Below, piece after piece: positions 17,889-25,957 of a stretch of 64,000 nucleotides of DNA. The stretch's first letter is position 1; each line of letters opens with the position of its first letter. The notes below the pieces were generated by a model. That model was given only the letters and a program-made list of their open reading frames with translations, searched no databases and had not been told where the DNA came from. This stretch comes from DASVDK01 sp036381125 [NCBI: Thermodesulfobacteriota bacterium] (GTDB lineage: Bacteria; DASVDK01). The translations under genes were made by a program, and so were the position numbers. The stretch is taken from contig DASVDK010000177.1 in NCBI GenBank assembly GCA_036381125.1, forward strand, positions 8,164 to 72,163. The letters are read 5' to 3'.

Positions 17889-17906
17889 ATATGATCCGGA
17901 TCATAT
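17889..17906. promoter_or_regulatory. Perfect 18-bp palindrome, candidate Crp/Fnr-family operator
   Basis: ATATGATCCGGATCATAT is its own reverse complement. Its core ATGAT-N4-ATCAT has the 5-4-5 spacing of FNR/DNR boxes (TTGAT-N4-ATCAA). It lies 57 bp upstream of the two-gene operon that ends with a Crp/Fnr regulator. Confidence 0.6.
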
Positions 17907-17918
17907 CATCCGGCGGAG

Positions 17919-18233
17919 GTCGGCGCGGCCAGCGCCCTGGGAGTGGACGTGTCCGAGCGGATGCTGGCGCGTGCGAAGGCGGAGACCCGGGACGCGGCGA
18001 TCTCGTATATCAGGGCCGACCTGGAGGGCCTTCTGGGCAGGGTCCACGCGGCGCTTGCGCCCGGCGGCCATCTGCTCTTCTCGGTCGAGCACCCGATCGT
18101 TACCGCGCCCACCGATCCAGGCTGGTCGGTCGATGCCGCGAGACGCGCGGCGTGGCCCGTCCGCGGGTACCCCGACGAGGGCCCCCGTCGCACGGATTGG
18201 CTCGTGGCGTGCCGCTGTTCGACCTACCGGTAG
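17919..18233 (+). pseudogene. Class I SAM-dependent methyltransferase remnant
   Basis: The frame reads ASALGVDVSERMLARAKAE, a typical motif II region, then ISYIRADLE. It jumps straight to GLLGRVHAALAPGGHLLFSV and EHPIVTAPTDPGW, and ends after GYPDEGPRRTDWL. The N-terminal glycine-rich SAM loop is missing, about 30 residues between ADLE and GLLG are deleted, and the C-terminal third is gone. There is no start codon or ribosome site. It is a truncated relic with no expected function. Confidence 0.7.
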
Positions 18234-19021
18234 CCGGTCGCGTCCGCCGGTCTGCCGGCCTCCTGAACCTCCCGGATGTAGCGCCAGCAGTCCGGTTGCG
18301 ATCCGTCGAGGTCGGTGAAGCCGTAGACCTTCGCGAGCCCGCCGCTCGAGAGCGACTGTCCCGTCCAGCGGGCCTTCTGCGGGTCGGCGGCGAGCGCGGC
18401 GACGGCGCGTCCGACGAAGCGCGGGGACTCGGAGATCACGAAGTGGGGCGACCTGGCCGTGGCGTCGCGCCAGTTCTCCTCGGTGACGCCGTAGGTGTCG
18501 AGCATCATCTCGGAGCGCATCCACCCCGGCGTGATCGACACCGCCGTGGCGCCGTGGCGCGCGAGGTCCCTGGCGTGCGCCCAGGCCATCCGTATGGCGG
18601 CGACCTTGGCGAGGTCGTAGAAGACCGACAGGCGGTAGTGGTCCGCGTTGTACTCCGCCGTGCCGCCGGTCACCTCGACCATGAGGCCGCCGGGGTTCGC
18701 GATTCGAACAGGCGTTCGCCGCCCCAGATGTCGTTCACCAGGACGTCGAGCCGTCCCGTTCCGTCCGGATTCGCGCGACCAGCGCTTCGACCTCGCTCGG
18801 GACGAGATGGTCGACGCGAACCGCGATGCCCTCGCCGCCGGCCCCGGTGACCAACGCCGCGGTCTCCTCGATGGTCTCGGGACGGCCGTACTCCGACATC
18901 TGGCTTCGGGTGGTGCGGCCGGTCACGTAGACCGTGGCGCCTGCCGCGCCGAGCTCGATCGCGATTCCGCGCCCCGCGTCGCGCCGGCGACGAGCGCCAC
19001 CTTTCCCTCGAGCGATCGCAT
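18224..19021 (-). pseudogene. Short-chain dehydrogenase, frameshifted and internally deleted
   Basis: The pieces of one SDR gene lie in three frames. The first is MRSLEGKVALVAGATRGA (start 19021). After a shift near 18970 comes RGIAIELGAAGATVYVTGRT. After a second shift near 18765 comes GRLDVLVNDIWGGERLFE. About 50 codons, including the catalytic region, are deleted before LMVEVTGGTAEYNADHYRL. The last part is intact (FYDLAKVAAIRMAWAHARDL, the Y-x3-K helix, to the stop at 18224). It cannot encode a functional enzyme. Confidence 0.75.
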
Positions 19022-19203
19022 CCGTTCGCCCCGATCTCGCGCGCGTGTCGCGCGCGGCCTCCGTGACCTGCCCCCCGGCTCGGACGTCTCCGGGCGCCCG
19101 GGTCTCCTGGGTGCAGGGTGGCGCCGGCGGGCCGGGCGGCCAACGCACGCGGCGCCTGCGACGGGCCCCCGCGCCGGTCGAGGACCTGACCTGGTCCCCG
19201 GAC

Positions 19204-19995
19204 CTAGGCCCCGTCCCCCTTCGCCAGCACGCGTGCGAGGAAGCGCCGCGTCCGGTCGTGGCGCGGGTTGCCGAGCACCTCGTCGGGCGGCCCCTCCTCG
19301 ACGATCACGCCCCCGTCCATGAACACGACCCGGTCGGCCACCTCGCGGGCGAAGCCCATCTCGTGCGTCACGACCACCATCGTCATGCCGTCGGCGGCGA
19401 GCCCGCGCATCACCTTGAGCACCTCGCCGACGAGTTCCGGGTCGAGCGCGGAGGTGACCTCGTCGAAGAGCATGATCTCGGGCTCCATCGCCAGCGCACG
19501 CGCGATGGCCACCCGCTGCTGCTGCCCGCCCGAGAGGCGCGAGGGGTACTGGTCCGCCTTCTCGGCGAGGCCGACCCGGGCGAGCTACCGCCGGCCGATC
19601 TCGAGCGCCTGCTCCCGGGGGAGCTTGCGGACGACGAGCAGCGCCTCGATGACGTTGCCGAGGGCGGTCCTGTGCGGCCAGAGGTTGTAGGCCTGGAAGA
19701 CGATGCCGATCCGCTGGCGCATGGCGTTGAGGCGAGCCGCCGAGTCGCGCACCCAGCCGCCGGCCGGGCCCTCGCGCAGGCCGATCGGCTCGCCGTTGAT
19801 GTACACCATCCCCCGGGTCGGCTCCTCGAGGAAGTTGATGCAGCGCAGCAGCGTGCTCTTGCCGGAGCCCGAAGGGCCGATCAGGCAGAGGACCTCGCCC
19901 CGCCCGATCTCGAGGTCGATTCCCCTCAGCACCTCGAAGCTGCCGAAGGACTTGTGGAGGCCGACGATCTTCACGGCGGGGACGTCGGCAGTCAT
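19204..19995 (-). pseudogene. Polar amino acid ABC transporter ATPase (GlnQ-like) with in-frame amber codon
   Basis: The frame spans 263 codons and has all ATPase elements: Walker A GPSGSGKSTLL (about residue 41), Q-loop VFQAYNLWPH, signature [15 protein letters not shown] and Walker [15 protein letters not shown]. Codon 137 (19587-19585) is TAG, just before [15 protein letters not shown], where relatives have a sense codon. The frame is otherwise undamaged on both sides, and the start is coupled to the permease stop (TGATG). It is either a fresh nonsense mutation, a sequencing error or a recoded stop. If real, the ATPase lacks its signature motif and the transporter is dead unless another ATPase substitutes. 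Confidence 0.75.
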
Positions 19996-20654
19996 CAGCG
20001 GAGATGCCTCGTCACGCGGCGCTCGAGGACCCGGCCGCCCCACGCGACGACGTCCGTGAGCGCCCAGTACATGAGCCCCGAGAGGATCAGGGCCTCGAAG
20101 GGGGCGTAGCTCTCGGCGATGACCTGGTAGGCGCGGTAGGTCAGCTCCGGCACGGTGATGACCGACAGGATCGAGGACCACTTGAGGACGCCGGTGAACT
20201 CGTTCGTCAGGGCGGGCGTCACGAGGGCGGCCATGATCGGCACCGTGACGCGGCGCAGCGTCTGCCAGTAGCTCATGCCGAGCGACCGTGCCGCCTCGAT
20301 CTGCCCCTTGTGCACCGCCGTGATCCCCGCCCGGAAGATCTCCGACGTGTACGCGCCGACGTAGAGGGACAGGGACGTCACGCCGGACACGACCGGGGGC
20401 AGGGTGAGGTGATAGTAGGGGGCCGCCGCGTACAGGAAGTAGACCTGGACGAGGAGCGGCGTCCCCCGGATCAGCTCGACGTAGCCGCGGGCGACGAGCC
20501 GAAGCGGCCGCCACGGCGAGAGGCGCGCGACCGCCGTGAGGAGGCCGAGGGCCAGGCCGATCGCCATGGAGAGGACGGAGATCCACACCGTCGTCACGGA
20601 GGCGCGCACGAACAGGGGCCAGATCTCGGCGAGGAGCGCCTGGTCGAGGACCAT
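19995..20654 (-). CDS. Polar amino acid ABC transporter permease 1 (HisM/GlnP family)
   Basis: This 219-aa inner-membrane permease has the family signature ELIRGTPLLVQVYFLY, then GAYTSEIFRAGI, then KGQIEAARSLGMSYWQTLRRVTVP (the ATPase-docking EAA loop, about residues 125-150). It is translationally coupled on both sides through TGATG overlaps. It forms the channel with the adjacent permease. Confidence 0.9.
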   Translation of the reverse strand: MVLDQALLAEIWPLFVRASVTTVWISVLSMAIGLALGLLTAVARLSPWRPLRLVARGYVELIRGTPLLVQVYFLYAAAPYYHLTLPPVVSGVTSLSLYVGAYTSEIFRAGITAVHKGQIEAARSLGMSYWQTLRRVTVPIMAALVTPALTNEFTGVLKWSSILSVITVPELTYRAYQVIAESYAPFEALILSGLMYWALTDVVAWGGRVLERRVTRHLR

Positions 20655-21334
20655 CAGCGGTGCGCCACGAGGCGCCGCTCGAGCGCGTGCGACGCCCAGA
20701 AGATGGCCGCGTTGACGAGCAGGTAGAGGAGCGCCACCGCGAAGTAGATCTCGAGCGGGCGCAGGAGGCGGCCGACGAGCTGGTGGCCGGCGCGCGTCAG
20801 CTCGATGATGGCCAGCACCGAGATCAGGGAGGAGCCCTTGAGGAGGCTCGCCGCCTCGTTCGTGAGGGCCGGCAGGACGTTGCCGACCACCTGGGGGAGC
20901 ACGATGCGACGGACCGCCTGCCACTGCGTCATGCCGAGCGAGCGCGCGCTCTCCACCTGGCCCTTCGGGAGGGCCACGATCCCGCCCCGCAGGATCTCGG
21001 CCGTGTACGCGCCGCCGTTCAGGCCGAGGGCGAGCACCGCCGACTGGAGCGGGGTGAGGTCGATCCCGACGAGCGGGGGCAGGTAGAAGATGGCGTAGAG
21101 CTGGATGAGGAGCGGCGTGCCCCGGACGGCGTCGACGTAGAGGAACGCAAGTGCCCGGACGGCACGCGAGGCCGACAGCCGCGCGAAGGCGACCGGGACC
21201 GCGAGGACGCCCGCCAGCAGGATCCCGAGCGCCGAGATCTGAAGGGTGACGAGAGCCCCCCGGACGAGGACCGGGAGGCTCTCGACGACGACGCCCGGGT
21301 CGAACCCGGGCAGAACGTCCGCAAAGCCGGCCAC
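20654..21334 (-). CDS. Polar amino acid ABC transporter permease 2
   Basis: This 226-aa membrane protein is paralogous to its neighbour. It carries DAVRGTPLLIQLYAIFY, GLNGGAYTAEILRGGI and KGQVESARSLGMTQWQAVRRIVLPQ. It starts at GTG, 3 nt after the binding-protein gene stop. With the other permease it should form a heterodimeric importer channel. Confidence 0.9.
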   Translation of the reverse strand: MAGFADVLPGFDPGVVVESLPVLVRGALVTLQISALGILLAGVLAVPVAFARLSASRAVRALAFLYVDAVRGTPLLIQLYAIFYLPPLVGIDLTPLQSAVLALGLNGGAYTAEILRGGIVALPKGQVESARSLGMTQWQAVRRIVLPQVVGNVLPALTNEAASLLKGSSLISVLAIIELTRAGHQLVGRLLRPLEIYFAVALLYLLVNAAIFWASHALERRLVAHR

Positions 21335-21337
21335 CGC

Positions 21338-22180
21338 CTACTTGGCGTAGACCACCTGGTCGGGTACGTCCATGGGCCCGCCGAACCACTTGATCTGCAG
21401 CTCTCGCAGCGTGCCGTCCTTCTTGAGGGCGAGGATGCGCTGGCTGAACCAGTCGGCCAGCTCCTGGTCCTCCTTGCGGGTCGCCCACGAGAAGAAGGTC
21501 TGCTCGCCGAGCTGCCCGGCCGTCTTGTACTTGCCCGGCTGCTGCTTGATCAGGTAGAGCGCGTTCGGCAGGCCGTTCAGCGTGGCGTCGAGCCGGCCGT
21601 TCTCCACGTCGGTGTAGATCTCGGCGAAACCGACGTACTCGCGCAACTCCTTGATCGGCGCCCGCCCCTTGCGCGCCAGGTCCTCGCTGAGCGCCCTGGC
21701 GGCGGCGAGGTAGCGCGTGCCCTGCGGCGCGCCGACCACCTTGCCCGACAGGTCCTCGGGCTTCGTCACCGCTGCGTTGTCCGCCCTGGTGATGATCGTG
21801 GCCGTGCCGACCGCCGTGGGAACGGTGAACGCGAAGCGGCGCGCCCGCTCCTCGGTGGCGAAGAGCGCGGTCACCACGGCGTCGAACTTCTTCCCCTGGA
21901 GCCCTGCGAGGAGGGACTGGAAGGGGACGTCGAGCTGGGTGATCTTCACCCCCTGCTCGGTGAGGTCCTTCATCACCAGCGCGAAGAGATCGGCGTGGTA
22001 GCCGATGATCTTGCCGTCCTTCACGAACTCGAACGGCGCGTAGCCGGCCTCCGTCCCGACGACGATCTCCTTCCTGGCCTTGATCTCGTCGAGGATGCCG
22101 GCCGTGGCGGGGGCGGCGGAGAGGGCCGCCGCCAGCGCGAGGGCCGCCGCCGTCGTCCAGGGCGCGAGCAGTCTCGTCAT
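21338..22180 (-). CDS. Amino acid ABC transporter substrate-binding protein
   Basis: This 280-aa type-2 periplasmic binding protein (SBP_bac_3) is the first gene of the operon. It has a signal peptide (LAAALSAAPATAG, cleavage about residue 28), and the mature start EIVVGTEAGYAPFEFVKDGK is the family signature. The second hallmark is FDAVVTALFATEERARRFAF. The ligand is probably a polar amino acid or opine; this is inference. GGAGAGGAGG lies upstream of the ATG. It is divergent from the polysaccharide deacetylase gene with 60 bp between. Confidence 0.9.
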   Translation of the reverse strand: MTRLLAPWTTAAALALAAALSAAPATAGILDEIKARKEIVVGTEAGYAPFEFVKDGKIIGYHADLFALVMKDLTEQGVKITQLDVPFQSLLAGLQGKKFDAVVTALFATEERARRFAFTVPTAVGTATIITRADNAAVTKPEDLSGKVVGAPQGTRYLAAARALSEDLARKGRAPIKELREYVGFAEIYTDVENGRLDATLNGLPNALYLIKQQPGKYKTAGQLGEQTFFSWATRKEDQELADWFSQRILALKKDGTLRELQIKWFGGPMDVPDQVVYAK

Positions 22181-22240
22181 GCAACCCTCCTCTCCCGGTG
22201 GTTGTTAGGATACATGAAAATACGTCTTCGGAGGCGGCTC

Positions 22241-23071
22241 ATGACGGAGAACCTCTGGCCCTCGGGCACCCGCTGCCCGGTCACGCTCACGGTGGACGTG
22301 GACGGCATGTCGGTCTGGCTCAACCGGGGGCCCGAGTTCGCCCGACTGCCGTCCATCTGCTCCATGGGGGAGTACGGCCCGAACGTGGGCGTCCCGCGGA
22401 TCCTCGACCTGCTCGACGCCGAGGGGGTGAAGGCCACCTTCTTCGTGCCCGGCTTCGAGGCGGAGCACCACCCGGCGCTCGTGCGGGACATCCTTGCCCG
22501 CGGGCACGAGGTCGCCCACCACGGCTACAAGCACGAGCACGTCTGGAAGCTCTCGCCCGAGGCGGAGCGGGAGGTGTTCCTGCGCGGCCTCAAGGCCTTG
22601 CAGGACGTGACCGGCCAGACCCCGCGCGGCTGGCGCGCGCCAGGCGGGGAGATGAGCCCCCACTCGATCGACCTCCTCGCCGAGCACGGCTTCCTCTACT
22701 CGAGCAGCCAGATGGGGAACGACGTTCCCTATCCGGCGAGCGAGCGGCAGCCGGAGATCGTCGAGGTGCCGATCCACTGGATGCTCGACGACTACAGCTA
22801 CTTCTTCTACCAGCCGTGGGTGGGGGCGGGCGCTCCGCCCGCCACGCCGGACCACGCCTTCGCGGCCTTCTCGGCGGAGTTCGACGGGCTCTACCGGTTC
22901 GGCCGCATGTTCATGGTCGTCATGCACCCCGAGATCACGGGGCGGGCGTCGCGACTGACGGTGCTCGAGCGGATCATCCGGCACGCCAGGAGCCGGCCGG
23001 GTGTCCGCTTCATGCGGGTCGTGGACCTCGTCGAGACCTGGGTGGCGACCCGGGCCGGGGGGCCTCGCTAG
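22241..23071 (+). CDS. Polysaccharide deacetylase family protein
   Basis: This 276-aa carbohydrate-esterase-4 fold protein shows TLTVDVDGM (motif 1, catalytic Asp), GHEVAHHGYKHEH (motif 2, H-x3-H metal ligands) and RGWRAPGGEMSP (motif 3). The set resembles the cytoplasmic PuuE/allantoinase-like branch (VPRILDLLDAEGVKATFFVPG), so a small amide substrate is as likely as a polysaccharide. The ATG at 22241 follows GGAGGCGG; an earlier ATG at 22214 lacks a site. The stop codon overlaps the convergent isochorismatase stop through a shared CTAG. Confidence 0.87.
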   Translation: MTENLWPSGTRCPVTLTVDVDGMSVWLNRGPEFARLPSICSMGEYGPNVGVPRILDLLDAEGVKATFFVPGFEAEHHPALVRDILARGHEVAHHGYKHEHVWKLSPEAEREVFLRGLKALQDVTGQTPRGWRAPGGEMSPHSIDLLAEHGFLYSSSQMGNDVPYPASERQPEIVEVPIHWMLDDYSYFFYQPWVGAGAPPATPDHAFAAFSAEFDGLYRFGRMFMVVMHPEITGRASRLTVLERIIRHARSRPGVRFMRVVDLVETWVATRAGGPR

Positions 23072-23685
23072 GGGCGGCCGGCGGCCGCGTTGCCGAAGGC
23101 GCGTTCGGCATCGGCCACCGTCGTGAGGCGGCAGAAGACGTGCGAGAGGCAGAGGAGCGCGGCGCGGTGGCGCTCGAGACTCGTGGCGGCCACGCCGTCC
23201 TCGACGAGGAAGACGCGGTAGTCGAGGTTCCGGGCGCGCTGGACGGTCGCGCTCACGCAGACGTCGGTGCAGACGCCGGCGACGACGAGCTGGCGGACGC
23301 CGAGCATGCGCAGCAGGCCGTCGAGGTCGGTCCCCTCGAAGGCGTCGTACCGGCGCTTGCTCGTGATGTGGTAGTCCCCGGGCGCGACCGCGAGGCCGGC
23401 AACGAGGTCGGCGCCGGGCGTGCCTTCGATGCAGTGGATCGCCTCGTACTCGAGCTCGATGCCGAAGTCCGAGAGGTCCGGCCGGTGGCGTTCGTGCGTG
23501 AAAATCACCGGCACGCCGGCCGACCGGGCGGCGGCGGTGAGGCGGTTGATCCGGGGGACGAGGGCGAGGCCGTCCAGCGTCTCCGCCGGCGCGCCGGGGT
23601 CGAGGAAGTCGCGTTGCATGTCGATGACGAGCACTGCGGCACCTTCCGCGGAGAGCGGGGGCGACGGTCGTACGGGTCGTGGCAC
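23068..23685 (-). CDS. Isochorismatase-family cysteine hydrolase
   Basis: This 205-aa protein has the Asp-Lys-Cys triad: Asp in VLVIDMQRDFLDPGAP, Lys in ITSKRRYDAFEGTDL and Cys in VVAGVCTDVCVSATV (about residue 140). It belongs to the isochorismatase-like amidohydrolases (N-carbamoylsarcosine amidase, nicotinamidase and ureidoacrylate hydrolase relatives). GTG 23685 is preceded by GAGGGA at 6 nt. Its neighbours (amino acid importer, PuuE-like deacetylase, GntR/FCD) suggest catabolism of an imported nitrogen compound. Confidence 0.85.
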   Translation of the reverse strand: MPRPVRPSPPLSAEGAAVLVIDMQRDFLDPGAPAETLDGLALVPRINRLTAAARSAGVPVIFTHERHRPDLSDFGIELEYEAIHCIEGTPGADLVAGLAVAPGDYHITSKRRYDAFEGTDLDGLLRMLGVRQLVVAGVCTDVCVSATVQRARNLDYRVFLVEDGVAATSLERHRAALLCLSHVFCRLTTVADAERAFGNAAAGRP

Positions 23686-23742
23686 GGCGATCCCTCGTCG
23701 AGGCCACGATTGTAGCCGGCGGTCCGCCGAGAAGGGAGAGAG

Positions 23743-24453
23743 ATGCACGAGGACGACATCTACCGGCAGCTCAAGGCCGCGATCGTCGGCCATCGTCTGC
23801 CTCCCGGGACGCGGCTCGCGGAGGAGTCGCTGGCCGAGGCCTTCGGCGTGAGCCGGACGCCGATGCGCAACGTCCTGCGCCGGCTCTCCTACGAGCGGCT
23901 CGTCGTGATCGAGCGCAACCGGGGCGCGTCGGTCTGCTCGCCGTCCCCCCAGGACGCCCGCGAGGTCTTCGAGATGCGCCGGATCCTCGAGGACGCGGTC
24001 GTGCAGCGGATCGCCTCGCGGCTCGGCCCGGACGATCTCGCGAGGCTCAGGGAGATCGACGCGGCCGACGCCGCGGCCGCGGCCCGGGGCGACTTCCCGG
24101 CCTCGGTGCGCATCGCCGTCGACTTCCACCTGACGCTCGCCAGGTTCACCGGCAACAGCCTGCTCGTGCGCAGCCTCACGGAGCTGGTCGACCTCACCTA
24201 CGTCATCATCGCCCTCTACGGGCAACGGTTCGAGGAGATCGGCCGGACGGAGGGGCACGAGGCGCTCCTCGCCGCGCTCGAGGCGCGCGACGAGGCTCGC
24301 GCCCGCGCCGTCATGCGCGAGCACCTCGACCGGCTGGTCGCCGATCTCGACTACTCGCGTCCGGCCAGCCGGGAGATCGACTTCCGGCGCCTCTTCGCCC
24401 CGGCCTGGCAGAGCCGCCGGGGGGTCATCGGCGCACGCGGAAGAGGGCGCTGA
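23743..24453 (+). CDS. GntR-family (FCD) transcriptional regulator
   Basis: This 236-aa protein has an N-terminal winged HTH (RLAEESLAEAFGVSRTPMRNVLRRLSYERLV, about residues 25-55) and a C-terminal all-helical FCD ligand domain with D-x3-H (DFHLTLARFTGN) and the later EGHEALLAALEARD. FCD members usually respond to carboxylic acids and often bind a metal through these residues. It is divergent from the isochorismatase gene (57 bp). It is the best candidate regulator for the 19204-23685 nitrogen-compound cluster. Confidence 0.88.
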   Translation: MHEDDIYRQLKAAIVGHRLPPGTRLAEESLAEAFGVSRTPMRNVLRRLSYERLVVIERNRGASVCSPSPQDAREVFEMRRILEDAVVQRIASRLGPDDLARLREIDAADAAAAARGDFPASVRIAVDFHLTLARFTGNSLLVRSLTELVDLTYVIIALYGQRFEEIGRTEGHEALLAALEARDEARARAVMREHLDRLVADLDYSRPASREIDFRRLFAPAWQSRRGVIGARGRGR

Positions 24454-25957
24454 GGAGCCGCTTCACGCCCGGCGTGAGCTTCCTCCGACGCCACGCGTCC
24501 GCGGCCTTCCTCACGACCTCGGCCTGGGTGGGGTAGGGGTGGATCGTCCGGGCGATGGCGCCGAGGCCGATGCCGGCCGTGCAGGCGAGCGCGAGTTCGC
24601 CGACGATGTCCCCCGCGTGCTCGGCCACGATCGTGGCGCCGAGGATCCGATCGCCGCCGGCCTCGACGTGCACGCGCAGGAACCCCTCCGTCGCGCCGTC
24701 GAGCACGGCGCGGTCGACCTCCTCGAGCGGCACGGTGATGGTCTCCGCCGGGATGCCGGCCCGCGCCGCATCCGCTGCGGACATCCCGACGTGAGCGACC
24801 TCCGGGCTCGTGTAGGTGCACCGGGGCACCACGAGGCGCGAGGCCTTGCCGCGGCCGAAGAAGAGGGCGTTGGCCACGACGAGGCGCGCCTGGGCGTCGG
24901 CCACGTGGGTGAACTGGAGGCGCGAGCAGACGTCGCCGATGGCGTAGACCCTCGGGTTCGTCGTGCGGAGCCGGTCGTCCACCGTCACGCCGCCCGGGCC
25001 GCAGGCGACGCCCGCCCGGGCGAGGTCGAGCGACTCGACATTGGGCGTGCGGCCGGTCGCGACGAGGATCGCGTCCGCGACGACGGTCTCCAGCCGGCCG
25101 CCCTGTCGGACGTGGATCGCCGCCCCGGCGCCGCGCCGCTCCACCCGCTCGAGCGCGACCCCCGCCTGCACGACGACGCCGTCGCGCGTCATCGAGGCCT
25201 CGACCAGGCGCGCGGCGTCGGGGTCCTCCCGGGGCAGGATCCGGGGCGCGGCCTCGAGCAACGTCACCCGGCTGCCGAACCGGGCGAACGCCTGCGCCAG
25301 CTCGCAGCCGGCGGCGCCCGCGCCGATCACCGCGAGGCGTTCGGGCAGGGACTCGAGCGAGAAGACGGTCTCGTTGGTGAGGGGGGCGGCTTCGGCGAGG
25401 CCGGGGACGGGCGGAATCGTGGGGCGCGCGCCGGTGGCGATGACGCAGCGCCGGAAGACGAGCCGCGCGCCGTTCACCTCGACGGCGTCCGGGCCGGCGA
25501 AACGCCCCTCGCCGAGGAACACGTCCACGCCGAGGTCGCGGTAGCGACGGACGCTGTCGGTCTTCGAGAGGTCGGCGCGCAGCCGGCGCATGCGGCGCAT
25601 CGCCGCGCCGAAGTCGCCCGGGCCCGAGACCGCCGGTGCGCCGAAGGCCTCGGCGCCGCGGCGGGTCTCGTGCCACGCGCGCGCCGCGCGAATCAGGGCC
25701 TTCGAGGGGACGCAGCCCACGTTGAGGCAGTCGCCGCCCATGAGACGGCGCTCGACGAGCGCCACGCGAGCCCCGAGGGCGGCGGCCGCCGCCGCGGTGA
25801 CGAGCCCGCCCGGCCCCGCGCCGATGACGACCAGGTGGTAGCGCGACTTCGGGTCGGGGTTGACGTAGCCGTCCGGGTGGACGTTGGCGAGGTGTCGGCG
25901 GTTCGCCTCGTCGAGCGGGTGGACGAGGCCGGGCGGACTACCGTCCCGCGGCGGCAT
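24425..25957 (-). CDS. FAD/NAD disulfide oxidoreductase (mercuric-reductase/LpdA-like)
   Basis: This 510-aa flavoprotein has a 40-residue N-terminal extension, then VVIGAGPGGLVTAAAAA (FAD Rossmann, about residue 44) and the redox-active pair GGDCLNVGCVPSKALI (about residue 75). NAD-binding LAVIGAGAAGCELAQAFARF, YAIGDVCSRLQFTHVA and the dimerisation domain with HPYPTQAEVVRKAAD follow. The final His-Pro motif is the dihydrolipoamide/glutathione-reductase base; there is no terminal Cys-Cys pair, so mercury reduction is unlikely. It overlaps the TVP38 gene upstream by 20 bp, a pairing common in bacteria. Confidence 0.87.
   Translation of the reverse strand: MPPRDGSPPGLVHPLDEANRRHLANVHPDGYVNPDPKSRYHLVVIGAGPGGLVTAAAAAALGARVALVERRLMGGDCLNVGCVPSKALIRAARAWHETRRGAEAFGAPAVSGPGDFGAAMRRMRRLRADLSKTDSVRRYRDLGVDVFLGEGRFAGPDAVEVNGARLVFRRCVIATGARPTIPPVPGLAEAAPLTNETVFSLESLPERLAVIGAGAAGCELAQAFARFGSRVTLLEAAPRILPREDPDAARLVEASMTRDGVVVQAGVALERVERRGAGAAIHVRQGGRLETVVADAILVATGRTPNVESLDLARAGVACGPGGVTVDDRLRTTNPRVYAIGDVCSRLQFTHVADAQARLVVANALFFGRGKASRLVVPRCTYTSPEVAHVGMSAADAARAGIPAETITVPLEEVDRAVLDGATEGFLRVHVEAGGDRILGATIVAEHAGDIVGELALACTAGIGLGAIARTIHPYPTQAEVVRKAADAWRRRKLTPGVKRLLSALFRVRR

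Noticed and set aside
20660-22213. Plus-strand extension before the polysaccharide deacetylase
   Set aside because: It is antisense to the permease and binding-protein genes. The true start has a ribosome site at 22241.
22214-22240. ATG at 22214 as the deacetylase start
   Set aside because: No properly spaced ribosome site. It would add a short basic leader not seen in the family.
24425-25957. Mercuric reductase
   Set aside because: The N-terminal metal-binding domain and the C-terminal Cys pair of MerA are missing, and there are no other mer genes.
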